Source of the DNA: Guptibacillus hwajinpoensis
GTDB lineage: Bacteria > Bacillota > Bacilli > Bacillales > Guptibacillaceae
Length of the DNA: 64,000 nt
Assembly: GCF_005144865.1 (NCBI RefSeq)
Contig: NZ_SWFM01000002.1
Span: 620,001 to 684,000 of the forward strand
Reading direction: 5' to 3'
In this document: positions 25,530 through 34,581 of the stretch, one piece after another
How the letters are laid out: the number at the start of each line of letters is the position of its first letter
Position numbering within the stretch: the first letter of the stretch is position 1
Made by a program: the position numbers and the translations under genes
Notes under the pieces: generated by a model
What the model saw: the letters and a program-made list of their open reading frames with translations, nothing else
What the model was told of the DNA's origin: nothing
The model's database searches: none

Positions 25530-27221
25530 ATGTTGAAAAATCAGTTAGAACACCTGAAAAGTGAACGTCTTTCGTTACCTAAATCTCAAATAGCCCGGCT
25601 AAAATGGTGTGGCTCTAGAGCGTCAGGTCGTCATATCCTCCAAATTAGTCAGTCACCAGGGATATTGTCCCTTATTAATAAAGATGATGATTTAGATATG
25701 GTTAATCTAATAGAATCAGCTCACAATGGGATTATTGAGAAGTCATTTGGCTCTTGTTCGTCTTTTTGGACAGGAAACTTATCACATGACATTTCTTTTC
25801 CTGCAAACTATTTTGATACGGTTATCCTTGATGAACATCTCGAGGTTATGATGGAAACTAAGGTCATGGAGAATGTAAAAAGACTACTTAAACCGAACGG
25901 AAAGATAATTCTTACTCAAAAACTTGAAAAAGCACTTCATTTAACGAAGCAATGGACGTCTCTTCTTACTACTTTCGAAGAACTTGATAAACGTGTTGAC
26001 TCGGATTATGTAAGCTGGGTTGGGAGAAACGCAGATCCAACTGAAACAGAAGTAAGAGTAGAGCACATCCTAAGCGAAATAAGAGAGCAGATCAACCAAA
26101 CGAATAAAGAGCTAGAAGATAAGATTCAACAAGCACTTCAACTTAAAAAGGAAGCTGAGTTAGCACGGTTAGAAGAAGAAAGTAAGCTTAAGATGAGTAT
26201 TCCGTTTATGAGGAAAAAACAGCAAGACCGAATTGAGTTGATGGAGCTTACCAATAAGGAAAAACTAGAACTTATTCCTCAATCAAAAGAAGTCAATATA
26301 CATACGAAAGCAATTGAACAACGTATATTAGTATCTAAGTACTTCAGCCAACAGAACGTTACAATTGTGCTAGGTGAAACAGAATACTATCGTGACAGTA
26401 GTTTGAAATTCTCCCATCAACTAACACGCTCTTTCCTGAATAAAGAATCTCATGTTATTTATGTTTCTACTGAAGACCATCACAGTATACAACCAGTTTT
26501 TAATGGATCAACTGGTTTATGGCAAATCACCAAGAAAGATTTCTGGGAACTGGTTCCTTTCTTTAATCAGCCGACTTTAGTTATAACAGAACCAGATCTT
26601 CATCTATCAAAGAAAATAGGCAGACTACAATGGAAAAGATGGAACATCTACTACTTTAATGTATCAAGTGTACCTTCTAAGCGTGAAGCCCACTCATTTT
26701 TAATCAACACGCTTAGTCCAAAGAGCTTTATCGCTGGAATGGGGAGTAGGTCTCCTTTTAGTGCAATAGAAAAAAGTCGCCTTCCGAAATATAGCGGTAA
26801 TTCTGAGACTACAAAAAGGATCGTAGGTTTTATTGGCGATTTGGATGTTGGTAATGTTAATTACAACATCATAAAGCAATTGCTAGTGGCAAATGCAGAT
26901 CTAACCATTGAACTAATCGGCTACAATGTTCCTGAAACGAAGCCAATTCGCTCAAGCAGATTGAAGATTCGAGAATACACTCATTATGATGAAGTGACGA
27001 AGCGAATACAAAGGTGGATGGGTGGCATAGTGCCTCTTCATGATCAGGGTCAAATGACGGCTATGCAGTTGATGAATGCCATTGGATTACCTATTTATGA
27101 TATCAAGGATTGGAATCATTTCATTCAGGAGAGTGCTTTTTTACCTTCAACGAACACTGAAACAATGGCTGATGTATTAGAGCAATGTCTCCATTCAGGT
27201 GAAAGGGGGGACAATCTATGA
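25530..27221 (+). CDS. Bipartite protein: methyltransferase-like N-terminus, coiled coil, glycosyltransferase-like C-terminus
   Basis: A 563-aa protein. Residues about 25-150 look like a degenerate class I SAM-methyltransferase fold: YFDTVILDEHLEVM is the acidic strand-4 region and VKRLLKPNGKIILTQ is typical of strand 5, but no clear GxGxG SAM loop is visible. Residues about 170-260 are highly charged coiled coil. Residues about 265-560 resemble a GT-B donor domain (FIGDLDVGNVNYNIIKQLL, VPLHDQGQMTAMQLMNAIGLP). The general plan parallels the 708-aa protein at 22336. ATG 25530 has GGAG upstream. The stop overlaps the next glycosyltransferase start (ATGA). Function inferred only from context. 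Confidence 0.6.
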   Translation: MLKNQLEHLKSERLSLPKSQIARLKWCGSRASGRHILQISQSPGILSLINKDDDLDMVNLIESAHNGIIEKSFGSCSSFWTGNLSHDISFPANYFDTVILDEHLEVMMETKVMENVKRLLKPNGKIILTQKLEKALHLTKQWTSLLTTFEELDKRVDSDYVSWVGRNADPTETEVRVEHILSEIREQINQTNKELEDKIQQALQLKKEAELARLEEESKLKMSIPFMRKKQQDRIELMELTNKEKLELIPQSKEVNIHTKAIEQRILVSKYFSQQNVTIVLGETEYYRDSSLKFSHQLTRSFLNKESHVIYVSTEDHHSIQPVFNGSTGLWQITKKDFWELVPFFNQPTLVITEPDLHLSKKIGRLQWKRWNIYYFNVSSVPSKREAHSFLINTLSPKSFIAGMGSRSPFSAIEKSRLPKYSGNSETTKRIVGFIGDLDVGNVNYNIIKQLLVANADLTIELIGYNVPETKPIRSSRLKIREYTHYDEVTKRIQRWMGGIVPLHDQGQMTAMQLMNAIGLPIYDIKDWNHFIQESAFLPSTNTETMADVLEQCLHSGERGDNL

Positions 27222-28282
27222 AAATACTATATATCTATCGCTATTTACTCCTTGGCGGTGTAACGACGCAACTAGCCAACAGACTTGGCTTCTTACGAGG
27301 TGTTAGCGATCCTCACTTTATCTTTTTATCAGATCATGGGGGACGAACGGCTTTTGGAAATTATGAGAAATTAAAGGTTCTGTCAGAGCCGGCTCCTATA
27401 TACGAGTATATTAACGAGCATCAATTTGATTTAATTATTGCCATTGATACGAAAGAAATAACGGACTACTTAATTGAAAAGCAGTGTCAAACACCAATTA
27501 TCCAGGAAGTTCACGGTATTTCATATAAACTTAACTACTTAGTCGAGGAAGATTCAAGTGATTTTCAAGGGTATATCGTACCTTCATCGTTTAGTAAAGA
27601 GCGAATTATAGAAGACTATCAGGCCCCTGAGGACAAGACCTATGTGATTCCGAATTGCCTAGATACGACTCTCTTTACTCCTAAGCAGACAGAACTAATC
27701 ACCAATAAGAAAATTATTTGTTGGGTAGGAAAATTAAATGATCATAAGAATTGGATTGGGTTTCTAGACCTGGCGGAAAAACTGGCTCAAGTTCGCGATG
27801 ACTGCGTGTTCTGGATTGTGGGTGGTGAGACGGCTTCAATGAAAGCAACAAAGCATTTCCTTGATGAAGCAAATAAGCGTACGGTGAGTATTAACTGGAT
27901 TGACCGTATGGAGTATAGTGAAATGCCTGAACTCTATTCTATGGTCGCGCAAAGTGGAGGCTGTACAGTTAGTACTTCTAAAGGAGAATCCTTTGGAATG
28001 AGCTTAATTGAAGCAATGGCATGTGGCTGCCCAGCAGTAGCGCCAACTGTTGGCGCCATTCCTGAGATTTATACGGAAACGCTCGAACGGCTAACTTATG
28101 AACTCCACGATATCAATTCTTGTGCAACGATTGTTAGTCGTCTTCTTGATGACCCTAATGAAAGAAGTGTACAAATTGAGAATGGCATGACCAAAGTACG
28201 TACAAATTATTCTATAGAACGTGTGGTTTCCCGCTATTATGAATTACTTCATAAGCTAACCAAAACGCAAGAAATCTGGTGA
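27218..28282 (+). CDS. Glycosyltransferase family 4 protein
   Basis: A 354-aa cytosolic GT-B enzyme. It has a compact N-terminal acceptor domain (YLLLGGVTTQLANRLGFL) and a GT4 C-terminal domain with ICWVGKLNDHKNWIGFLDLA and the E-x7-E segment GESFGMSLIEAMACGCPAV. Donor and acceptor are unknown. Its ATG overlaps the stop of the bipartite gene (ATGA), so the two are co-translated and possibly work together. The stop codon lies inside a terminator hairpin. Confidence 0.88.
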   Translation: MKILYIYRYLLLGGVTTQLANRLGFLRGVSDPHFIFLSDHGGRTAFGNYEKLKVLSEPAPIYEYINEHQFDLIIAIDTKEITDYLIEKQCQTPIIQEVHGISYKLNYLVEEDSSDFQGYIVPSSFSKERIIEDYQAPEDKTYVIPNCLDTTLFTPKQTELITNKKIICWVGKLNDHKNWIGFLDLAEKLAQVRDDCVFWIVGGETASMKATKHFLDEANKRTVSINWIDRMEYSEMPELYSMVAQSGGCTVSTSKGESFGMSLIEAMACGCPAVAPTVGAIPEIYTETLERLTYELHDINSCATIVSRLLDDPNERSVQIENGMTKVRTNYSIERVVSRYYELLHKLTKTQEIW

Positions 28283-28303
28283 CTTCACCAGATTTCTTCT
28301 TTT
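28270..28303 (+). terminator. Rho-independent terminator
   Basis: Perfect arms gaaatctggtga and caccagatttc around ctt, followed by a T-rich run. It overlaps the stop codon of the upstream glycosyltransferase gene. Confidence 0.8.
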
Positions 28304-28308
28304 GGTAT

Positions 28309-28540
28309 GGCTCTGTTCTAATAGATTGTTTCTTTTAAAATTGGTTTTTTATTAAAGAGCAACAGTTCGGTAATTGGAGCGGAAGGATGCTCGACTCCTG
28401 CGGGACTAGCGGGACAGGTGAGACCCCACAGGCACGCCTAATCGTGCCGAAGAGACTCACTGCCCGTCTTGTGGAAAGTTAAGCATTCCAGAGTGGAATT
28501 ATGCCCTCATTTATATGAATAATGTCTATGAAAAGAGTAT
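28309..28540 (+). repeat. Intergenic hairpin repeat, copy 6 (full length, partly decayed)
   Basis: Forward orientation. Left end tggctctgttctaatagatt; right end aataatgtctatgaaaagag. Central stem ggcacg/cgtgcc is kept; the distal arm has decayed to aagcattcc. Confidence 0.75.
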
Positions 28541-28745
28541 CTCAAAAAGATTTAGTTTTGAAATTGGTTTTTATTGAAGAGCGACACATAGCTAATTGAA
28601 GCGGAAGGATGCTCGACTCCTGCGGGACTAGCGGGACAGGTGAGACCCCACAGGCACGCCCAAGCGTGCCGAGGAGGCTCACCGCCCGCCCCGCGGAAAG
28701 CGAGCATCCTGGAGCGGAAATTAACTCACACTTATCAATTGTTAA
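28536..28745 (+). repeat. Intergenic hairpin repeat, copy 7
   Basis: Direct tandem neighbour of copy 6, same orientation. Arms ggatgctcg and cgagcatcc pair perfectly; central stem ggcacgc/gcgtgcc is a perfect 7 bp. The right terminal repeat is degraded. Confidence 0.8.
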
Positions 28746-28747
28746 CG

Positions 28748-28771
28748 AGCTGTAAATTTTCCTTTACAGCT
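28748..28771. other. Perfect 9-bp hairpin without T-run
   Basis: agctgtaaa and tttacagct around a six-base loop, about 100 bp before the next gene. No poly-T follows, so it is not a clear terminator; role unknown. Confidence 0.4.
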
Positions 28772-28871
28772 TCAATGGTTTCAGTAATCAACTTTTCATT
28801 CGAATCCTAACGAAGTATAATGAAAGAAGTGTTTTAATGTCGTATTCTTGTTAAGAGGGAAAGGATTTATT

Positions 28872-30098
28872 ATGAAGATTTTATATATATCTCAACATTT
28901 CCCCCCGGAGATTGGTGCAGCACAAGCGCGTGCTTATGATATGTCAATGAATTTAGTAGAAGAAGGCTGTGATGTAACGGTTGTTACTGCTTTTCCTAAT
29001 CACATTTCTTCTAGAAAATTCATCAAATCCAGCAAACATCTTGGTTTGAACGTTATTCGTTCTTTTGTCGTACAAGATACGAAAAAAAGTACGCTACGTA
29101 GAATGCTGAACTATTTATCGTTTATGGTGACGTCCATTCTTTCGGGTTTATTTGTAAGTAAGCCTGACGTTGTTTTTGCTACGACGCCTCAGCTTTTTGC
29201 TGGATTATCCGGATATGTATTAAGCAAACTGAAACGTGCAAAGTTTGTCATTGAAGTCAGAGATCTATGGGTCGATTTTGCAGAGGTTTTAAACCAGATT
29301 AATAATAAAAAGTTATTAAAGCTTGCGCGAAAGCTTGAGTGGTTCCTGTTTAACCAGGCAGATCACATTATTGTTGTGACTCATGGTTACAAGAGCTATC
29401 TTGTTGAAAAGGGCATAGCTCCGGACAAAATAGATGTGATTACAAATGGTGTAAACCCTGAAGAAACGGGTGAACTCTTGCCTGAAGAAGGAAGAACAAT
29501 TCGGAGTGAGTATGGATTAGAAGATCAATTTATTATTCTTTATGCAGGAAATATGGGGATTGCACAGGGACTGTACACGGTTCTCGAAGCAGCTGAGCGT
29601 CTTAAACAACACCATTCCATTACGTTTGTACTAATTGGAGAAGGTGCTGAGAAAGAACGATTGAAGACTTACAAAGCTGAACGAGAGCTTCAGAATGTAT
29701 TAATCCTGGATAGCCGAGCAAAACAGGAGCTTAATGGCTTTTATGCAGCAGCAGATCTTTGTTTAGTGATCTTGAAAAATCATCCTCTTTTCGACATCAC
29801 AATACCATCTAAATTATTTGATTGTCTTGCAATGAATAAGCCTGTTCTTCTAGGAATCGGTGGCGAATCAAAGGATATTGTGAAAAGCTTAAATGCAGGC
29901 TTATTTTTTGAACCAGAAAATGCTGAGTCGCTTGCTAATGTCGTTATTGAAGCGGCTTCCAACCCTGAAATCATGGACCTGCTTGAAAAAGACGTAAGGA
30001 GCAAAATGCTCTTAAGGTATAACCGACAGGAGCTATCTAAGAACTTAGCAAAATTACTGCAATCTACTCTCTATAGTGTAAAAGGTTGGTCACAATGA
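28872..30098 (+). CDS. Glycosyltransferase family 4 protein (WbuB-like)
   Basis: A 408-aa cytosolic GT-B glycosyltransferase resembling the WbuB / N-acetyl-sugar transferase branch: start KILYISQHFPPEIGAAQAR, acceptor region VIEVRDLWVDFAEVL, donor domain ILYAGNMGIAQGLYTVLEAA and IPSKLFDCLAMNKPVLLGIGGE. It would transfer a sugar to a lipid- or nucleotide-linked acceptor during polymer assembly; exact sugar unknown. ATG 28872 is chosen because GAGGGAAAGG lies upstream and the family motif begins at once. Overlaps the next gene (ATGA). Confidence 0.9.
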   Translation: MKILYISQHFPPEIGAAQARAYDMSMNLVEEGCDVTVVTAFPNHISSRKFIKSSKHLGLNVIRSFVVQDTKKSTLRRMLNYLSFMVTSILSGLFVSKPDVVFATTPQLFAGLSGYVLSKLKRAKFVIEVRDLWVDFAEVLNQINNKKLLKLARKLEWFLFNQADHIIVVTHGYKSYLVEKGIAPDKIDVITNGVNPEETGELLPEEGRTIRSEYGLEDQFIILYAGNMGIAQGLYTVLEAAERLKQHHSITFVLIGEGAEKERLKTYKAERELQNVLILDSRAKQELNGFYAAADLCLVILKNHPLFDITIPSKLFDCLAMNKPVLLGIGGESKDIVKSLNAGLFFEPENAESLANVVIEAASNPEIMDLLEKDVRSKMLLRYNRQELSKNLAKLLQSTLYSVKGWSQ

Positions 30099-31213
30099 AA
30101 AAAGTGTGTGTCATTACGTCGATCCATTCACCATATGATGGACGTATTTATCATAAGCAGTGCAAAAGTTTAAAAAGAGCAGGTTACGATGTTGTTCTCA
30201 TTGCTCCTGAACCAGAAGTTCAGGAGTCTGAGGACATTCCCCTCATCACTTTTAAGCGTCCTTCAAGTATTAAAGAACGAATCTTGTCGACTCTTCATCT
30301 TTATAAATTAGCCAAAAATACAAAAGCGGACATCTACCATTTTCATGATCCGGAGCTTATGATTGTCGGCGTATTGATTGAAATGTTTCTTAAGAAGCCC
30401 GTTATTTATGATGTTCATGAACACTACCCCAATACAATTATGGGAAGGGAGTATATTCCTTCGATCATTAAAGTGCCGATGAAATTTGTTTATATTGCAA
30501 TAGAAAAGCTGGCGCTTATGAAAATAAGCGGTGTAATTTATACAACGGAAGAAATCGGTCATCGTTATTCGACGTACAATGGATGCAAAATAGAGAATTA
30601 TCCACTTAAAGAAATGTTTCCAGAAGGAAAAAGAGAGAAGGATCCGGATCAACTTATTTATTTAGGTGGAATCACAAAAATCAGAGGTGTACTTGAGCTT
30701 TTAAATGGCTTTAGTCAAGCTGTCGACAAAGCTCCTCAAGCAAGGCTTCTTTTTCTAGGGAGTTTTGAATCTGATGCGTTTAAAGAAGAAGTATACAATC
30801 TAATTGCTGAAAAGGGGATTGAAGAGAATGTAACCTTCATAAGCAGGGTACCCTACGAACAAATATCCTCCTATGTTGATCGCTCATCAATTGGTATTCT
30901 TCCATATTTGCCATATCCTAATCACCTTGTAGCGCTACCTAACAAGTTATTTGAATACATGGCGGCAAGCAATGCGATTATTGCTTCACACTTTCCGCAT
31001 TATAAGAAGGTGATTGAGAATAGTCGTGGTGGACTTGTCATTGATCCTGAAGATTCAGCAGACATTGCGGCGAAAATTACACAACTATTAAATCAACCTA
31101 ACGAAACGGCAGAACTCGGCGAAAACGCTAGAAAAGCCTTTGAAAATAAGTATAATTGGTCATGCGAAGAAAAAAAACTGCTTGAATTTTACCATACTTT
31201 GTTACGAAGGTAA
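30095..31213 (+). CDS. Glycosyltransferase family 4 protein
   Basis: A 372-aa GT-B enzyme. N-terminal domain with SIHSPYDGRIYHKQCKSL and IYHFHDPELMIVG; C-terminal GT4 domain with LIYLGGITKIRGVLELL and LPNKLFEYMAASNAIIASHF. The acceptor-domain motifs (HDPEL, YDVHEHYP) are those of a common Firmicute exopolysaccharide/teichuronic branch. Start ATG 30095 overlaps the previous stop (ATGA). Donor unknown. It probably acts next to the WbuB-like enzyme in the same pathway, followed 41 bp later by the LCP gene. Confidence 0.9.
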   Translation: MKKVCVITSIHSPYDGRIYHKQCKSLKRAGYDVVLIAPEPEVQESEDIPLITFKRPSSIKERILSTLHLYKLAKNTKADIYHFHDPELMIVGVLIEMFLKKPVIYDVHEHYPNTIMGREYIPSIIKVPMKFVYIAIEKLALMKISGVIYTTEEIGHRYSTYNGCKIENYPLKEMFPEGKREKDPDQLIYLGGITKIRGVLELLNGFSQAVDKAPQARLLFLGSFESDAFKEEVYNLIAEKGIEENVTFISRVPYEQISSYVDRSSIGILPYLPYPNHLVALPNKLFEYMAASNAIIASHFPHYKKVIENSRGGLVIDPEDSADIAAKITQLLNQPNETAELGENARKAFENKYNWSCEEKKLLEFYHTLLRR

Positions 31214-31254
31214 CGGTAAAGAATGAGAAGTTTGGAAAAAGCGGGGAATTAATA

Positions 31255-32220
31255 ATGAAAAAGAAGCAATCAAGAATGAGAAGAAGGCGAAAAAAAAGTT
31301 TTTTTCGCAGGCTTTTAACCTTTGTACTTCTCGTTGTTCTAATTCTTATCGGATATGGCGCATATCTTGCTTATAACGCATATGATGCTGCTTCAGGCTC
31401 CTACCAGGGGCTCTCAAGAGGCGAAAAATCAGCTTTACGAGATGCACAGGTCGCAGTTACGAAAGACCCTATATCCATTCTTATTATGGGTATTGAAGAC
31501 TACTCAACCGGCGGCGAGAATGGACGAACAGATACGTTGATGGTCGCAACAATCGATCCAGATACGAAAAAAGTAAAATTACTAAGTATTCCTCGCGATT
31601 CTAGAGTACAAATCGTAGGTAAGGGAATCGAAGATAAAATTACTCATGCCCACGCTTATGGTGGAACCGAAATGACAATAAACACAGTAGAGAACTTTCT
31701 AAACATACCAATTGATTATTATGTAAAAGTAAACTTCGAAGGATTTAAAGATGTAATTGATGAAATCGGAGGGATCACTGTTGACGTTCCATTCGACTTC
31801 ATTGCCCACACAGATGTACCAGGTGGAAGAGCAGAGTTCAAGGAAGGTCCAATGACTCTTGATGGAACGGAAGCATTAGCATATGCGAGAATGCGGAAAA
31901 GTGATCCACGAGGCGATTTCGGAAGAAGTGATCGCCAGAAACAAGTGATTAAAGCTGCGATGGATGAAGTTTCTTCAGCTTCCGGTCTAATGAAGCTAGA
32001 TGATATCGCACAGCATATCGGGAACAACATTGAAACGAATCTCAAACCAACTGAATTGTTTGCTTTGCAAAAAGCCTACTCAGGTGTTAGCTCATCCAAC
32101 ATTGAAAGCCTTACATTCGATGGAACGGATCAAAGAGTAAATGGTGTGTATTACTTCATCCCAACTGATGAGAGTATTGCTTCAGTAAGTCAGGAGCTAA
32201 ACGCAATTCTTACACAGTAA
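31255..32220 (+). CDS. LytR-CpsA-Psr (LCP) family wall-polymer ligase
   Basis: A 321-aa membrane protein: Arg/Lys-rich cytosolic start (RMRRRRKK), one transmembrane segment about 20-42, then an extracellular LCP domain. Conserved features are IMGIEDYSTGGENGRTDTLM, the pyrophosphate-binding arginines around LLSIPRDSRVQI, and ALAYARMRKSDPRGDFGRSDRQ. LCP enzymes move an undecaprenyl-pyrophosphate-linked glycopolymer to the MurNAc C6 hydroxyl of peptidoglycan. As the last gene of the glycosyltransferase unit and opposite tagO, it is the likely attachment enzyme for this polymer. Comparable to TagT/TagU/TagV; which one cannot be told. Confidence 0.93.
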   Translation: MKKKQSRMRRRRKKSFFRRLLTFVLLVVLILIGYGAYLAYNAYDAASGSYQGLSRGEKSALRDAQVAVTKDPISILIMGIEDYSTGGENGRTDTLMVATIDPDTKKVKLLSIPRDSRVQIVGKGIEDKITHAHAYGGTEMTINTVENFLNIPIDYYVKVNFEGFKDVIDEIGGITVDVPFDFIAHTDVPGGRAEFKEGPMTLDGTEALAYARMRKSDPRGDFGRSDRQKQVIKAAMDEVSSASGLMKLDDIAQHIGNNIETNLKPTELFALQKAYSGVSSSNIESLTFDGTDQRVNGVYYFIPTDESIASVSQELNAILTQ

Positions 32221-32242
32221 GACCTTTCAAAAAGGCAATAGA

Positions 32243-32275
32243 AAAAAAGCATCCGCACATGTGCGGATGCTTTTT
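32243..32275. terminator. Bidirectional terminator between LCP gene and tagO
   Basis: Perfect 22-bp palindrome gcatccgcacatgtgcggat plus gc, with an A-run before and a T-run after, between convergent genes. Confidence 0.9.
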
Positions 32276-33353
32276 AACGTTTCATCGTGCTCGTAAAGAT
32301 CAAAATCTTCTTTAGAGTATTTATGAGTGGTTTACGTTGATTTCCGATTACACCGATAAGTTCAGCAGTAAACTGGATAACAACTAAAAGTAAGATTAGC
32401 AAGAAGAGTGATCCCCAAAGTGTAGATGCCGAGAAAAGAATGGCCGTTATTCCAAAGAAAAAACTCAGTAGATAAATGATAATGACCGTAGATTGATGTG
32501 AAAAACCGATTGCTAATAAACAATGGTGAATGTGAAATTTATCTGGAGTTGATATTTTTTGCTTTTTCATAACTCTTCTTATGATAGCGAAGAATGTATC
32601 AAATATAGGAACTGCGAGAATAATGACGGGTATAATAAGGCTGAATACTGTAACGCTTTTGAATAATCCTAGCATCGATATGACCGATATAGAAAAACCA
32701 AGGAAAAGCGCTCCGGTGTCTCCCATGAAAATACTGGCCGGGTGAAAATTAAAGATCAAAAATCCGAGCGTACTGCCAATAAGGATCACAGCAAGAGCAA
32801 TAACAACTAACTGTTGATCGAGTACAGCCATGGTTAAAATCGATCCTATAGCAATCGTAGATACGCCTGCTGCTAATCCGTCCAAACCATCAATTAAATT
32901 AATGGAGTTCGTGACTCCTACAATCCAGAGAACGGTAATGATGAAGCTCATAAAGCCAAATTCAATTCGACCAACGAATGGAAGTGAAACGAACTCGACT
33001 TGAAGTCCTGAGGTTGCAACGATAACAGCTGCAATAATTTGACCAATTAGTTTTACTTTGGGTGAAATAACAAATCTATCATCAAAGACACCAAGGACAA
33101 TAATAAGTGTTCCAGCAATAACGATCTCCGTCATATACGGTGAATAAGGCATGAGGTAAAGAAATCCTGCTGCTGTACCGGCGAAAATAGCAAGACCGCC
33201 AGCTGAAGGCATGAGACCTTTATGAACCTTACGTTGATTTGGATTATCAGCAATTTTAAATTTAAGTGATAAATATTTAACAATAGGTGTAGCAATGATT
33301 GCAACTCCTATTGAGATTAAGAACGCAATAATATATTCCGTTAACGAATACAA
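32274..33353 (-). CDS. tagO: Undecaprenyl-phosphate N-acetylglucosaminyl-1-phosphate transferase
   Basis: A 359-aa polytopic membrane protein (about 11 segments), essentially the length of B. subtilis TagO. It transfers GlcNAc-1-P from UDP-GlcNAc to undecaprenyl phosphate, the first committed step of wall teichoic and teichuronic acid synthesis. The family motifs are visible: DNPNQRKVHKGLMPSAGGLA near residue 35, NSINLIDGLDGLAAG with the Asp pair, and MGDTGALFLGF, plus the cytosolic His-rich loop DKFHIHHCLL. Faces the LCP gene and shares its terminator. Its position next to yvyE-degS-degU is as in B. subtilis. Confidence 0.95.
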   Translation of the reverse strand: MYSLTEYIIAFLISIGVAIIATPIVKYLSLKFKIADNPNQRKVHKGLMPSAGGLAIFAGTAAGFLYLMPYSPYMTEIVIAGTLIIVLGVFDDRFVISPKVKLIGQIIAAVIVATSGLQVEFVSLPFVGRIEFGFMSFIITVLWIVGVTNSINLIDGLDGLAAGVSTIAIGSILTMAVLDQQLVVIALAVILIGSTLGFLIFNFHPASIFMGDTGALFLGFSISVISMLGLFKSVTVFSLIIPVIILAVPIFDTFFAIIRRVMKKQKISTPDKFHIHHCLLAIGFSHQSTVIIIYLLSFFFGITAILFSASTLWGSLFLLILLLVVIQFTAELIGVIGNQRKPLINTLKKILIFTSTMKR

Positions 33354-33556
33354 TGAAATCCCCCTCTAACTGAGGAATAGTAACTCATTCCTTCCATATC
33401 ATATCAAAATAAGTAGTTATTGCAAGATGTTTCTTGTGGTCCTTTTTACCGAAATTCGTCAATTAACTACTAGTTTCCCCTGATAGTGGACTTTCATGTT
33501 GAAATACAGCGATTCATTTAATTCCCAGTACCCTTTTCTGTTAAGACGTAACCATT

Positions 33557-34189
33557 TTAGACATCATATTCATTATATAATTGCCCGTCCTCAATGATTG
33601 TGGCTTGGCCACTTGTAAGGTTTGTCATCCACTCTCGAAAAGTATCTTCAGAACCGCTTTCTACAAATGTAATGACTTGGACTTGCTCTAAATAATGAAT
33701 ATCGTCTAATAAATAATTCGATGACCGAATTTCATTTTCGACTTTGCCTAATAAAGTATAATCAATCTTTGTAATCATCCTTGTCATTAGCTTGCGTTCG
33801 ACAATACCTGTTTCGTTAAGACCTTCTGAAACAGACTGTCCATATGCTCGTATTAATCCACCGGCTCCAAGTTTGATTCCTCCGAAATATCGGGTAACAA
33901 CAACAGTAGTATCTTTTAGATGACGTTTTTTCAATACTTCAAGCATGGGTACGCCCGCTGTACCTGAAGGTTCGCCATCATCATTAGCTTTTTGTATAAG
34001 ATCATGCTCACCGATTAAATAAGCAGAGCAATTGTGTGTCGCGTTGTGATGGGTTTTTTTGATCGATTGAATAAAATCTTGAGCTTCTTCTTCTGTTGTT
34101 GTTCTTTTCACATGAGCAATAAAACGTGATTTCTGTATCACAATTTCATTTTCTCCATCGCCTTTGACGGTGTAATATGAAGTGAGCAT
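33557..34189 (-). CDS. yvyE: YigZ/IMPACT family protein
   Basis: A 210-aa cytosolic protein. N-terminal UPF0029/IMPACT domain with SRFIAHVKRTTTEEEA, THHNATHNCSAY and DDGEPSGTAGVPML; C-terminal DUF1949 ferredoxin-like domain from about 140. The family is linked to ribosome/translation quality or proline peptide hydrolysis; its molecular role is not settled. ATG 34189 has GGAGGG at proper spacing; 21 extra upstream codons lack a site. The gene lies beside degS as in B. subtilis, where it is called yvyE. Confidence 0.9.
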   Translation of the reverse strand: MLTSYYTVKGDGENEIVIQKSRFIAHVKRTTTEEEAQDFIQSIKKTHHNATHNCSAYLIGEHDLIQKANDDGEPSGTAGVPMLEVLKKRHLKDTTVVVTRYFGGIKLGAGGLIRAYGQSVSEGLNETGIVERKLMTRMITKIDYTLLGKVENEIRSSNYLLDDIHYLEQVQVITFVESGSEDTFREWMTNLTSGQATIIEDGQLYNEYDV

Positions 34190-34294
34190 GTTGAAACCCT
34201 CCAGATAATCCTTGAACATTACTATGAATGAAAGGGATTTGTTTGTTATCATCGAATACTACATAATTAAAGGTTATCTATAATGAATAAGAAT

Positions 34295-34420
34295 AGGCTA
34301 TTTTCGTAGACATTGTTGCTATAGCAGGTTAATTTCCGCTCCTGCCCGCTAGTCCCGCAGGAGTCGAGCATCCTTCCGCTACAATTAGCGAAGTGTGGTT
34401 TTTTATTCAATAATAAAGAC
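34295..34420 (-). repeat. Intergenic hairpin repeat, copy 8 (internally deleted)
   Basis: Left end aggctattttcgtagacatt and right part cgagcatccttccgct are kept; the proximal half of the interior is gone and the right terminal repeat has decayed. The rest of 34190-34581 shows no gene. Confidence 0.7.
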
Positions 34421-34581
34421 CGACATGTGTCTTTCTTATTATAAGTGCCTGAAATAAATCCATCAAATATATATCCTCAAGTCATAAACAGACGGTCACA
34501 TACGAATTTTGTAAAAGAAGTACTTTTGGACTATCTTTTCTTTTCCCGATGGCCGTCCCTTGAAGGAATGGAGGAGTTAGC

